Origin: Bacteroidetes bacterium ADurb.Bin302 | Lineage (GTDB): Bacteria > Bacteroidota > Bacteroidia > Bacteroidales > Paludibacteraceae | DNA: 64,000 nucleotides | Direction: 5' to 3' | NCBI GenBank assembly: GCA_002069025.1 | Contig: MWBK01000206.1 | Span: 1 to 64,000 of the forward strand | Part shown: positions 1 to 6,921 of the stretch, piece after piece | Position numbering within the stretch: the first letter of the stretch is position 1 | Layout of the letters: each line of letters begins with the position of its first letter | Translations under genes and position numbers: made by a program | The notes under the pieces: generated by a model | Databases searched by the model: none | What the model was told of the DNA's origin: nothing | The model's input: only the letters and a program-made list of their open reading frames with translations

Positions 1-573
1 CCGAGGGGTTAGAAGCAGGGCTTTTTAAAGGTGCAACCCTGCGAGAACCTAACCGTCATAAACTGGAAAATGCTTTATGTAACTGTTGCCTCACTGGTAA
101 AACTTACGATATCATTCAACCAGTGTTTGGTACGTTTTACAATTCTGCTCGGTGATGAATCAGTCTAACCGCTGACCTCAGCCCATCAACCCGTACCGCT
201 GACGACTTTATACCCAGAACCTTCGCCTATTCAACCCTCAGACTTACTACACTTTGAAACCCGTCACACCTTGCACGCCCTAAACAAGGGACTTACTGCC
301 GTTTCTACTGCCGGAAGGATTTGGTATACGCTCTTGGAGCACCTACCGACCGCAACTATGACCGAATTTCATCGTTCCTCTATCCAGTGAACTACGGTTC
401 AACTGTTTTCGGATTGAATCAGACCCACCCACCGAAGAAGGTAGGAACTGGTACTTTACCATTAAATGGGTTTTTAACGTGTTTTCCATTCACGCCCTAT
501 TTAGGAAACAGGGAACGCATGCACCTGTCACGTGCATATAACTACTGCATTCATGGGAGTTTATCTTTCCCCT
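1..573 (-). ncRNA. Large structured non-coding RNA (candidate), cut by the window edge
   Basis: A stretch clearly richer in G+C than its surroundings with no convincing protein gene. Read on the minus strand from the promoter at 580-608 it folds into many perfect local stems: 519-533 (GCAC/GTGC), 495-513 (8 bp, CCCTGTTT/AAATAGGG), about 423-445 (6 bp), a 7-bp CACUGGU/ACCAGUG stem in the 80-125 region, and a nested arm at 7-54 (GGUUAG/CUAACC around GCAGGG/CCCUGC). Length over 550 nt, strong promoter and absence of coding signal fit the large ornate phage RNAs of Bacillota (ROOL, GOLLD), but I cannot assign a family. The 96-codon ORF at 321-611 on the plus strand starts with TTG, has no ribosome site and is judged spurious. 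The 3' end lies outside the window. Confidence 0.6.
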
Positions 574-579
574 GTCTTT

Positions 580-608
580 ATAATAGCACATTTCAAATTG
601 TTTGTCAA
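580..608 (-). promoter_or_regulatory. Sigma-A promoter for the leftward structured RNA
   Basis: On the minus strand: TTGACA (603-608), 17-bp spacer, TGC then TATTAT (580-585), an extended -10. Transcription would start near 573 and run into the structured RNA. Confidence 0.75.
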
Positions 609-684
609 TAGTTTTTTTAAAAATTTTTTAAAAATTTTTTTTAAACCGTCGAACGTCTGAAATTATGCTATTGTCAAGATATGA

Positions 685-715
685 ACGGCACTTTTGCCGT
701 GTACCTTTTGGGTAC
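685..715 (-). ncRNA. Two small hairpins behind a leftward promoter
   Basis: Just downstream of the 722-750 promoter on the minus strand are two adjacent perfect stems: GTACC/GGTAC (701-715) and ACGGCA/TGCCGT (685-700). No ORF follows. It may be a short RNA of about 100 nt, or a leader reading into the larger RNA. Extent and function unknown. Confidence 0.35.
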
Positions 716-721
716 ATTCTT

Positions 722-750
722 ATTATAAACCCATGTAATAGAAAAGTCAA
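722..750 (-). promoter_or_regulatory. Second leftward sigma-A promoter
   Basis: Minus strand TTGACT (745-750), 17-bp spacer, TATAAT (722-727). It lies about 140 bp upstream of the other leftward promoter, so two tandem starts drive transcription towards the left edge. Confidence 0.6.
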
Positions 751-1300
751 CAGTTTTTTATTCGTCATTTTAAACGAATTCAAAAAAAACGTTTACACCG
801 ACGTATTTACGGACTTTAGACTCGAAAAAACTTTAAAAATTCTTGTTTTACTTTAGTATAGTAAAGTATCTATGATTCAGATTATGCATATTGCACAAAT
901 CATTCTTTGTATTATATATAGTATACCGACAGCAAAAATTCAGACTATACTATGATTTTCAAAATTGATTTTTTGCACAAAAGTATTTAACAATTGTTTA
1001 TAGTTTTTGATATCACTTAAATGATTAATTAAATAGATATTTAAGTAGTAATAAATAAATGATATATTGATATATTATATATTGATATATTATATATTGA
1101 TATATTATATATTGATATGAGTATATATTGATATGAGTATTACCGATATAATGAAATGGCTGTTAGTCATTTTTGATATTTATGCATTTATTCATGAATT
1201 ATTCATTGCATAAACTTGCAAATTAAAGTTTTATGGGATTTGTGGGCGTATGTTTTATTCATTTTTGTAGTTGTTTGTGGGTTGCACGTCTATTCAATAT
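751..1300. other. Gene-free AT-rich intergenic stretch
   Basis: About 550 bp with no credible gene on either strand; it is very AT-rich and contains only the tandem repeats at 1061-1135 as recognisable structure. It separates the leftward RNA from the rightward early region. Confidence 0.5.
1061..1135. repeat. AT tandem repeats (15-bp unit)
   Basis: Several near-perfect copies of a 15-bp unit, TTGATATATTATATA, followed by two degenerate copies of a TTGATATGAGTATATA-like unit. Pure AT; could ease DNA melting or bind a protein. Nothing assigns a function. Confidence 0.7.
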
Positions 1301-1307
1301 AGGATTT

Positions 1308-1336
1308 TATCTAATTTCAAGGAATTCTGGTATAAT
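1308..1336 (+). promoter_or_regulatory. Possible extended -10 promoter
   Basis: TGGTATAAT at 1328-1336 is a good extended -10; no good -35 lies 17 bp upstream (TATCTA). It would start the structured-RNA candidate that follows. Confidence 0.35.
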
Positions 1337-1342
1337 TTGGAT

Positions 1343-1665
1343 GCATAATTGCAAGCCTGCTATGCATAAAATGCATATCAGAAAATCTCAAAATTCTGTT
1401 GTCGCTTTTTAGTCAAAACGCGACAATGAATGTGAAAATCAGAGGTCAAAATGGATTTTCTGATACCTATGAGAGACCGTAGGGGGTGTATTTGCATCGA
1501 TTGCGAGGTTCGAGCCAACCGTGAGCGTTAGAGTTGTAAAAAACAACCCAGTTGTGGTAATTTTGGAAACTGGAGCTGACGCACCATGTTGAAGCTGACT
1601 TCACCCGACCCTCTAATCGGTTCACATGACCCGATAATATAATCACATGAACCTCCCCAAAATTC
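1343..1665 (+). ncRNA. Second structured RNA candidate
   Basis: A GC-richer stretch without a gene. Visible stems: TATGCAT/ATGCATA near 1360-1377; an outer arm ATCAGAAAATC...GATTTTCTGAT (about 1377-1464) enclosing TTGTCGC/GCGACAA; GTTGT/ACAAC near 1533-1548; CCAGTT/AACTGG near 1548-1575; ATCGG/CCGAT and GGTTCA/TGAACC near 1615-1654. It ends before the consensus promoter at 1670. Strand is inferred from the extended -10 at 1328. It resembles a folded RNA or a multi-hairpin regulatory region; no family recognised. Confidence 0.4.
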
Positions 1666-1669
1666 CCAC

Positions 1670-1698
1670 TTGACAAATTACCAATTTTATGATATAAT
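1670..1698 (+). promoter_or_regulatory. Early promoter
   Basis: TTGACA (1670-1675), 17-bp spacer, TGA then TATAAT (1693-1698). Drives the two small genes at 1722 and 1906. Confidence 0.85.
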
Positions 1699-1721
1699 AA
1701 ATAATGAGGGAGGTGATATAT

Positions 1722-1886
1722 ATGCCAGTACGTAAAGGCACACCGATTCAGCTCTTAGCCCAAAAGTACAAATATCCATCCATAGTACTAAGGGAAGTCT
1801 ATGATAGATACAGAAAAACCATGCCCCATGAAGAAGCCATGAAGAAAGTAGAACAGGCTATTCTGAAGAGGACTGAAAAAGAATAA
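1722..1886 (+). CDS. Small early protein, possible helix-turn-helix
   Basis: A 54-residue protein. The ATG at 1722 is chosen because GGGAGGTGA (1708-1716) lies at correct spacing; an in-frame ATG at 1704 lies inside or before that site. The sequence GTPIQLLAQKYKYPSIVLRE, followed by a basic helix, looks like a short helix-turn-helix of the kind found in small phage regulators, but it is too short to name. First gene behind the early promoter, directly upstream of another small gene. Function unknown. Confidence 0.6.
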   Translation: MPVRKGTPIQLLAQKYKYPSIVLREVYDRYRKTMPHEEAMKKVEQAILKRTEKE

Positions 1887-1905
1887 GGAGGGGGGGTGAT
1901 AAAGC

Positions 1906-2079
1906 ATGAAGTACAAATGTAAAGCAGTTCTGCATACATCCATCTCTGATACAGTAGAAGCACTGACAGAGAAGGTAGCCAAGAAGAAGATAGAAGAAAA
2001 GCTTGCAAAGAAGATAGCATACGCCAATATCTTTGACTACGTGAAAGTAACAGTAGAACCTATCGAAGAAGAAGAATAA
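1906..2079 (+). CDS. Small lysine/glutamate-rich hypothetical protein
   Basis: A 57-residue protein with a very strong ribosome site (AAGGAGGGGGGGTGAT) ahead of ATG 1906. It starts MKYKCKAVLHTSISDTVEAL, continues with a charged, probably helical core (KVAKKKIEEKLAKK) and ends in an acidic tail (EPIEEEE). It is 20 bp behind the preceding gene and ends at the edge of the DnaA-box-like cluster. No family recognised. Confidence 0.65.
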   Translation: MKYKCKAVLHTSISDTVEALTEKVAKKKIEEKLAKKIAYANIFDYVKVTVEPIEEEE

Positions 2080-2330
2080 CTTTCAACATTATCCACACAG
2101 TTTTCAACAATTGTGTGGATATTTTTTCAACACTTTCAACAGAGTTTTTAACATTTCAACAGTTTCCACATAGTTTTCCACATATAGTTTTCAACACTTT
2201 CAACTTATCAACATTTCTCCACAATCTTTCAACACAGTTATCAACAGTAATAAATCCCATGCCTACGTTGATACAGACCTACTTCAACACTTTCAACATC
2301 TCTACTGCTACTGCTGTTTTACTTTTAATA
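2080..2330. other. Candidate replication origin: cluster of DnaA-box-like words
   Basis: One perfect bacterial DnaA box (TTATCCACA at about 2090) is followed over about 225 bp by some 16 related words in the same orientation: TTTCAACA, TTTTCAACA, TTATCAACA, TTTCCACA, TTTTCCACA. Beyond them lies a very A-rich tract with 42-bp repeats, as expected of a DNA-unwinding region. An ORF through the repeats (2115-2351) is only a by-product of the repeated words. Initiator identity (host DnaA or phage protein) is inferred, not shown. Confidence 0.6.
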
Positions 2331-2360
2331 TTAATATTATTATTATTTTAAATGAAATAA

Positions 2361-2460
2361 AAAGAAAAGTTTTCAACATAAAACAAATAAAAATAAATAA
2401 AAAAAGAAAAGTTTTCAACATAAAACAAATAAAAATAAATAAAAAAAGAAAAGTTTTTAA
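2361..2460. repeat. 42-bp tandem direct repeat in an A-rich tract
   Basis: Starts at 2361, 2403 and (partial) 2445, each with AAAGAAAAGTTTTCAACATA or a truncated form. Each full unit carries one TTTTCAACA word like those of the adjacent cluster. The A-rich strand asymmetry fits an unwinding element. Confidence 0.75.
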
Positions 2461-2513
2461 TCTTTTTTAAATAAAAATTAAATAAAAATAAAATAATTTA
2501 AATAAAAATAAAC

Positions 2514-2542
2514 TTGACAAATAAATAAAAGTATGTTATAAT
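2514..2542 (+). promoter_or_regulatory. Promoter for the 2575 operon
   Basis: TTGACA (2514-2519), 17-bp spacer, TGT then TATAAT (2537-2542). Followed 30 bp later by AAGGAGGG and ATG 2575. Confidence 0.85.
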
Positions 2543-2574
2543 AAATAAAATAAAACTTTTAAGGAGGGTTCAAT

Positions 2575-2871
2575 ATGACCAGAGATGAACGCAGAAGGAG
2601 AGACCGTAGTAAGGCTCTATCCAGAATGAGACGACATATAGACAAAGCTCCATGGTTGACTGACGAGGACTACACCCTTATGAAGTTCACCAACAACAAC
2701 TACGTGAACGAGACAGCTTGGAAACACAAGACCAACCGTAGGAGGGGGCACAGTACCTACAGGTCTAAGGGAGCATACAGCGGCTACTATGGTTACACTG
2801 CCTCAGACCAGAGGAAGATAGACAGCCTTGACAGTAGCCTTCATGAGGAGTGGACGAGTGAAGAAGATTGA
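2575..2871 (+). CDS. Basic, arginine- and tyrosine-rich hypothetical protein
   Basis: 98 residues, ribosome site AAGGAGGG at proper spacing. The N-terminal 25 residues are strongly basic (RDERRRRDRSKALSRMRRH), the middle holds a further RRRGH patch and a YSGYYGY tyrosine run, and the end is acidic (HEEWTSEED). The basic N-terminus suggests nucleic-acid binding, but no domain is recognised. Codon use is richer in G+C (AGG, CTC) than later genes. The next gene starts inside its 3' end. Confidence 0.7.
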   Translation: MTRDERRRRDRSKALSRMRRHIDKAPWLTDEDYTLMKFTNNNYVNETAWKHKTNRRRGHSTYRSKGAYSGYYGYTASDQRKIDSLDSSLHEEWTSEED

Positions 2872-3451
2872 TGCTATGATTGTAGCAACGTTCTTATCCA
2901 CAATATTCTATTCATCAGCATACCCACATATACACCAGATAGTGATAACTCAGTTGCCATCAGAAGCAATCAGCTATAACCAAATCATAAATTGTATTGC
3001 TCTGATAGTAACTTGTGCAGTATGGAACAAATACTCAGACAAACTATTCAAGTATTACAACCTATTCTGTACACTGGAGACAGCATCATATATTCTGATA
3101 GTGACGTATGCAATAAGGACTGATAATCTGTATGGGTATTATATGCTCGATACACTTGACTTTGCCATTATAACGAATAACATAATACGTGGAGGAACTA
3201 AACTCAGAGCTATCCTGTATAACACAGAGAAGAAGAGAGAGCGGTTTGATAATAACAACTGTATTGCCAGTTCATTAGCAACACTGCTTGGGTCTGGAAT
3301 ATCACTGATACTCAATCTTGATATTAACTCATTGCTCATTATCTCTGCTGTAGGAGGCTGTATAGACAATGTAATCTACATGGGTATTTATACTAAGAAC
3401 AGGAGGTGTAATCATGGAACTAAAGACAGTAATTATCAGAACCAAGTATGA
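2858..3451 (+). CDS. Multi-pass membrane protein of unknown function
   Basis: 197 residues from GTG 2858, chosen because GAGGAG (2845-2850) lies 7 nt upstream; it overlaps the end of the preceding gene. About four or five hydrophobic segments are seen: MIVATFLSTIFYSSAY, IINCIALIVTCAVW, TASYILIVTYAI, a weaker one around MLDTLDFAIIT, and two near the end (ATLLGSGISLIL; LLIISAVGGCIDNVIYMGIY). No catalytic motif. An early phage membrane protein could serve exclusion or takeover of the host, but this is a guess. Confidence 0.7.
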   Translation: MKKIDAMIVATFLSTIFYSSAYPHIHQIVITQLPSEAISYNQIINCIALIVTCAVWNKYSDKLFKYYNLFCTLETASYILIVTYAIRTDNLYGYYMLDTLDFAIITNNIIRGGTKLRAILYNTEKKRERFDNNNCIASSLATLLGSGISLILNLDINSLLIISAVGGCIDNVIYMGIYTKNRRCNHGTKDSNYQNQV

Positions 3452-3635
3452 AGAAAGTCACTGTACAAACGTAGTAGCTTTGACAGTGAATCACAGAGAT
3501 GATACTGATGTGATAACTGTTGATGTAACATTCAGCATGGGAATAATGCAGACATTTAACGACGTATTAAGCTATGAAGTAGTTATCCCAGATAAGGATG
3601 TACCAACAGACAAGAATCTGTATTTACTCGGTTAA
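3414..3635 (+). CDS. Small hypothetical protein
   Basis: 73 residues from ATG 3414 behind AGGAGG. It overlaps the end of the membrane protein gene by 38 bp in another frame. Beta-strand-rich composition (TVIIRTKYEE, VITVDVTFSM, YEVVIPDKDV), no recognised family. A strong hairpin follows its stop. Confidence 0.65.
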   Translation: MELKTVIIRTKYEESHCTNVVALTVNHRDDTDVITVDVTFSMGIMQTFNDVLSYEVVIPDKDVPTDKNLYLLG

Positions 3636-3645
3636 TCTGCGATGA

Positions 3646-3677
3646 AATAACGTGTGTGTGAAAATGCACACGTTATT
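3646..3677 (+). terminator. Intercistronic hairpin
   Basis: Perfect 11-bp stem AATAACGTGTG/CACACGTTATT with a 10-nt loop, followed by CTTAGTT rather than a clear U-run. It may be a weak terminator or an RNA-processing site between the 3414 and 3699 genes. Confidence 0.5.
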
Positions 3678-3698
3678 CTTAGTTAAGGAGGAATGATT

Positions 3699-3968
3699 AT
3701 GAAAAGAACTATAGGCTACGGAGATAATATGACAGTATTCTATCCAACACATGAATTCATAACAGCCGCTCTTGAATATGATAAGAAAAAGAATCCAGTA
3801 ACACTAATGAAGCTTACTAAGGCAGGAATAGGCAATAGCCAGAAGGTGAATGATATTGTATATAAAATCATCATTGCCAGAAGCAAGCAGAGAACATTAG
3901 GACACATACACTACAACAACAATGAGGAGGAATCAAAACATGGTATATATGACAAGTATCATATGTGA
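3699..3968 (+). CDS. Small hypothetical protein
   Basis: 89 residues. Start ATG 3699 sits 7 nt after AAGGAGG (3685-3691); the ATG at 3693 is too close to that site. No known domain; the C-terminal half is basic (IIARSKQRTLGHIHY). The next gene begins inside its 3' end in another frame. Confidence 0.6.
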   Translation: MKRTIGYGDNMTVFYPTHEFITAALEYDKKKNPVTLMKLTKAGIGNSQKVNDIVYKIIIARSKQRTLGHIHYNNNEEESKHGIYDKYHM

Positions 3969-4227
3969 TAAGTTTGTAACAAGAACATTTAACAAGGTGA
4001 AGGAATTCTCTGAAAAGGAAATCAGAATCATAAAGGAATCACCGTACAGGGTCACAGTATTCAAGGGTGCAGTAGAGATTGAGAGTTTCGTATGCACTGA
4101 CCAAGAATCACTTGACGAGCTTGTAAATGAGATTACACTTAAGGCACAAGAATCTGATGATATTACTTTTGAAGTAAACCCAGACCTTCAGACATTAACA
4201 GAGAGACAATTAACGGAGGAAGAATAA
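3940..4227 (+). CDS. Acidic hypothetical protein
   Basis: 95 residues from ATG 3940 behind GAGGAGG; the upstream ATG 3922 lies within the ribosome site. Acidic C-terminus (LTERQLTEEE). Alternating charged and hydrophobic residues suggest a small alpha/beta domain. Stop and next start overlap (TAATG). Confidence 0.65.
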   Translation: MVYMTSIICDKFVTRTFNKVKEFSEKEIRIIKESPYRVTVFKGAVEIESFVCTDQESLDELVNEITLKAQESDDITFEVNPDLQTLTERQLTEEE

Positions 4228-4505
4228 TGGACGCAACAAGAATTACAAACTGTTTACAGGATTATGAGAAGTTACTTGACCGAGCAGACAGAATCATAGC
4301 AGTGACAGAGGGAAGAACATTTTACACTACAGAAGTCAAGCTTTCAAATATAACACCAAACGCAATAATCATAGACTGTTATGACGGAGCTTTATCGTAC
4401 TATGAAGACGCAAGAATAAGAATTCCTATTGACCTGTTCGAGAACGAATTCAACGAGGATGAAGTAAAAAAGGCAAAGGAAAGAGGTGATATTGTCCGTG
4501 TATAG
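4227..4505 (+). CDS. Hypothetical protein
   Basis: 92 residues, ATG 4227 overlapping the previous stop, with CGGAGGAAG upstream. The middle is beta-rich (TTEVKLSNITPNAIIIDCYDG) and the end charged (EVKKAKERGDIVRV). No family recognised. Translationally coupled to its neighbours, so part of the same small-gene operon. Confidence 0.65.
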   Translation: MDATRITNCLQDYEKLLDRADRIIAVTEGRTFYTTEVKLSNITPNAIIIDCYDGALSYYEDARIRIPIDLFENEFNEDEVKKAKERGDIVRV

Positions 4506-4773
4506 AATCAACATGAGCAGACTGTATGAGTATACAAAACCAAAGTCACTGGAACTACACAAACAACATGTAATGTTTCTACAGGCTCTTATCAAGTGGT
4601 ATGAGAAGAAAAGTATAAGGAACTTTGTAAGGCTTGTACCTGTAGCAAGTACAAAGAAACTACCAATAGGAATTGTACTTGGATTAGCCTTCATCATAAG
4701 AGGGGAAATAACAAAGAAATATGAAAGACTTGTACAAGAATTAATCAGAGAAAAAGTGATATATAAGACATAG
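4498..4773 (+). CDS. Basic hypothetical protein
   Basis: 91 residues if started at GTG 4498, where AGAGGTGAT (4481-4489) gives a ribosome site; GTG 4486 and ATG 4513 are alternatives. Helical, basic, with a short hydrophobic stretch IGIVLGLAFII near residue 60. No known domain. Last gene before a strong terminator. Confidence 0.55.
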   Translation: MYRINMSRLYEYTKPKSLELHKQHVMFLQALIKWYEKKSIRNFVRLVPVASTKKLPIGIVLGLAFIIRGEITKKYERLVQELIREKVIYKT

Positions 4774-4786
4774 TATATTTGAGAGT

Positions 4787-4842
4787 AGTATAATAAAAAT
4801 GGTCATACGAGCTTTTTGCGAGTATGGCTATTTTTATTATAC
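4787..4842. terminator. Bidirectional rho-independent terminator
   Basis: Long inverted repeat GTATAATAAAAAT...ATTTTTATTATAC enclosing a CATAC/GTATG stem, with A-run on one side and T-run on the other. Ends the 2575-4773 operon. Confidence 0.8.
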
Positions 4843-4849
4843 GTAAAGG

Positions 4850-5215
4850 TTGACTAACATTGCACAGTTATATGATATGGTATAAGTATACTATAACCTA
4901 TAGGTATATATAATATATAATATATACTTAATTGTAATACATAACCCTTATCTGCGAGGGGTTTCCTTGTAAACCCCTCCCTCTCCCCCCACTCGCCCTT
5001 TGCTACGCAAAGGACTCAACAGAGAATTATTATTTTTTATGAATATCAGAGTATGGGCTTCAGTGTATCCATAATCTCTCCCTCTGGCTCGCTTCGCTCA
5101 CTCATGCGACACAATGATTTCATCACTCTGTCTCCAGAATCTTCGGTTCTCATGGAGTGGCTGTCGCCCCTCCCACTGCATTGCTTCGCAATGCCTATTA
5201 ATATATAATAGGGGG
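4850..5215. other. Gene-free hairpin-rich intergenic block
   Basis: Contains no credible gene. The first 85 bp are AT-rich; 4955-5200 is GC-richer and holds several short perfect hairpins: GAGGGGTTT/AAACCCCTC (about 4956-4979), CCTTTGC/GCAAAGG (about 4998-5014), an AGAATC-UUCG-GGTTCT type stem near 5140, and GCATTGC-TTC-GCAATGC (about 5178-5194). Such clusters resemble replication or attenuation structures rather than coding DNA. Confidence 0.5.
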
Positions 5216-5219
5216 AATC

Positions 5220-5258
5220 TGTAACTCACGTAGGTACGTTAGTTACAAGATTTTTTTG
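5220..5258 (+). terminator. Rho-independent terminator
   Basis: TGTAACT/AGTTACA stem with inner ACGT/ACGT pairing, followed by AGATTTTTTT. Placed just before the first direct repeat. Confidence 0.65.
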
Positions 5259-5482
5259 TAACTAAAATGAGGAGTAAATTGGGAATCTTTTCCAGTAACA
5301 AAGTACGTAAATATGTGGTTTGTTATTTTGCGATTCTCTCAAACCACGCATTTACGTCGATTGAGAGTTGTAACTAAAATGAGGAGTAAATTGGGAATCT
5401 TTTCCAGTATGCTTGTAAACCACGTATCTATTGGGTTTGAACGCATTTGTAACTAAAATGAGGAGTAAATTGGGAAAATATA
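5257..5482. repeat. Three iteron-like direct repeats
   Basis: The word TGTAACTAAAATGAGGAGTA, continuing AATTGGGAA, occurs three times, starting at 5257, 5369 and 5448; the first two copies share more sequence (GGGAATCTTTTCCAGTA). Between copies 1 and 2 lies a long inverted repeat (ACGTAAAT..GTGGTTTG / CAAACCAC..ATTTACGT, about 5303-5357). Immediately upstream of a winged-helix type gene, as expected for iterons of a replication initiator or for its own operator sites. Confidence 0.75.
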
Positions 5483-5575
5483 CCAGAACCATCTCTCATA
5501 AATAGGACTTGGCAATAAAGTTCAAATTTTGAAAAACTCGTATTTTATGACCCCAAAAAAATTTTTTAAAATATG

Positions 5576-5604
5576 TTGACAATTGAAATCATATATGTTA
5601 TAAT
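5576..5604 (+). promoter_or_regulatory. Promoter of the 5628 gene
   Basis: TTGACA (5576-5581), 17-bp spacer, TGT then TATAAT (5599-5604), then AAAGGAGGTG and a TTG start. Confidence 0.85.
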
Positions 5605-5627
5605 AGAATTAGAAAGGAGGTGTTCAA

Positions 5628-6671
5628 TTGAAGAAGTACACTTATGAACAAGCTTTAGAATTAGCTAACATCAGTCACAATCAGAGCTGTAGGCTTAAAG
5701 ATATATATAACAAAATCCCAGAACTTAAAAAGTATTGTGATGATAACGAGATTGAGCTTGTTACCAGAACAAAAGAAGAAAAGGAAACTATTCGAGAAAT
5801 CTGTTCCGAAGCGAATCAGCAGAATCAAGATATTCATACTGACGAGGAAAAGGTATCTACTAAAGGTAAAGGAAGTCTCTATTGCAAATGTTTTTTAAAG
5901 AAGGAGAGAAATATGTTAGATAATCTTAAGCCACAGTATATTTCAAGATTAGTCTTTTTAGCTACGTATATATCAACAGAGGATAACTACCTCAGATTTG
6001 ATGTAGGAAACAAAGACTATATCGAATTCAAGAACATCATCGACCTGCTTAGAGTATCTAAAATGGAAGCGTATAGGACGATGAACGCTTTTGAAGAAGC
6101 AGGATATATAATCAAAGACAAAAAAGGTTATAAGGTTAATAGGGAATTCTTTCATAGAGGAAAGGACTTATTAAGACCTCTTGGAGAAGGAGAACGCTAT
6201 ACTCGTTTATATCATGAACATGTAAGAACTCTGTACAGAGGTGTAGGAGAAGGTGCGCATAAATACCTCGGATTTGTTTATGCAATGCTGTATTATGTGA
6301 ATATTAACTTCAACGTATTATGTTGGAATCCTTACGAGAAAGACCCACACAATATTATCCCGATGACAATAGAGGAATTCATGGGTTTACTTGGTCTTGA
6401 TAAGAAAAATGTGAATAGAGTTATTAATTCTCTTAATACTCTGGTATTTGAATTCAACCGAGGAAGAGAAGCTTTGCTTATTAGAATCAAGAATGTCTAT
6501 GATGCTAATAAAGAGAAAGCTATCAAGGATTTTGTTATAGTAAATCCTTATGTAGCATATGGTGGAAACAGAAACGTTGAAGGAATAACTACCCGTGATT
6601 GCTGTGAATATGTTCTATACTGGAGCGAAAACGCTGTAAAGTATAAGTATTCGCAGAAGCAGGACTGGTAA
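5628..6671 (+). CDS. Winged-helix DNA-binding protein, possible replication initiator or regulator
   Basis: 347 residues from TTG 5628 (AAAGGAGGTGTTCAA upstream). The first 95 residues form a lysine/glutamate-rich region with a helix-turn-helix-like start (YTYEQALELANISHNQSCRL). From about 96 (LDNLKPQYISRLVFLATYI) the protein looks like plasmid and phage initiator proteins, with a winged-helix pattern at 120-165 (IDLLRVSKMEAYRTMNAFEE) and a second helical pair around 245-270 (MTIEEFMGLLGLDKKNVNRV). Upstream direct repeats fit iterons or operators. An internal ATG at 5913 has its own good ribosome site (AAGGAG), so a shorter 252-residue form may also be made. Initiator role is inference. Confidence 0.6.
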   Translation: MKKYTYEQALELANISHNQSCRLKDIYNKIPELKKYCDDNEIELVTRTKEEKETIREICSEANQQNQDIHTDEEKVSTKGKGSLYCKCFLKKERNMLDNLKPQYISRLVFLATYISTEDNYLRFDVGNKDYIEFKNIIDLLRVSKMEAYRTMNAFEEAGYIIKDKKGYKVNREFFHRGKDLLRPLGEGERYTRLYHEHVRTLYRGVGEGAHKYLGFVYAMLYYVNINFNVLCWNPYEKDPHNIIPMTIEEFMGLLGLDKKNVNRVINSLNTLVFEFNRGREALLIRIKNVYDANKEKAIKDFVIVNPYVAYGGNRNVEGITTRDCCEYVLYWSENAVKYKYSQKQDW

Positions 6672-6690
6672 TTTTAAAGGAGAAACAGTA

Positions 6691-6921
6691 ATGAAGTATT
6701 TATTCTATGCAAACTTTGCACTGTCTGGATTCAAAGCTTATGTCTGTGAGACAGATGATCCGTTTCATACAATGGGCGAGATGCATTATAGAACCATGGA
6801 ACGTATCGACAGACTGACTTTCAGAGAATATAATGAGACCAGTGTAAAATATATTACTGAAGAGAAAGGTTTAAAGATAAACAAATGGACAGACAAATAC
6901 AGAAAGCAGGTGAATGGATGA
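6691..6921 (+). CDS. Small hypothetical protein
   Basis: 76 residues, ATG 6691 behind AAAGGAGAAACAGTA. Charged and aromatic, with no recognised domain. 20 bp downstream of the winged-helix gene and probably cotranscribed. Its stop overlaps the start of the next gene (ATGGATGA). Confidence 0.6.
   Translation: MKYLFYANFALSGFKAYVCETDDPFHTMGEMHYRTMERIDRLTFREYNETSVKYITEEKGLKINKWTDKYRKQVNG

Noticed and set aside
321..611. 96-codon ORF on the plus strand
   Set aside because: TTG start, no ribosome site, antisense to a strongly folded region with its own promoter on the other strand, and no protein-like composition.
1485..1515. Possible tRNA because of GGTTCGAGCC
   Set aside because: No matching acceptor or anticodon arm could be built around it.
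1467..1676. 69-codon ORF on the minus strand
   Set aside because: Lies over multiple hairpins, no ribosome site, no family resemblance.
2115..2351. 78-codon ORF rich in F, T, S, N
   Set aside because: Produced by reading through the repeated TTTCAACA words of the origin-like cluster.
5257..5482. CRISPR array
   Set aside because: Only three repeats, irregular spacing (112 and 79 bp), no cas genes; iterons fit better.
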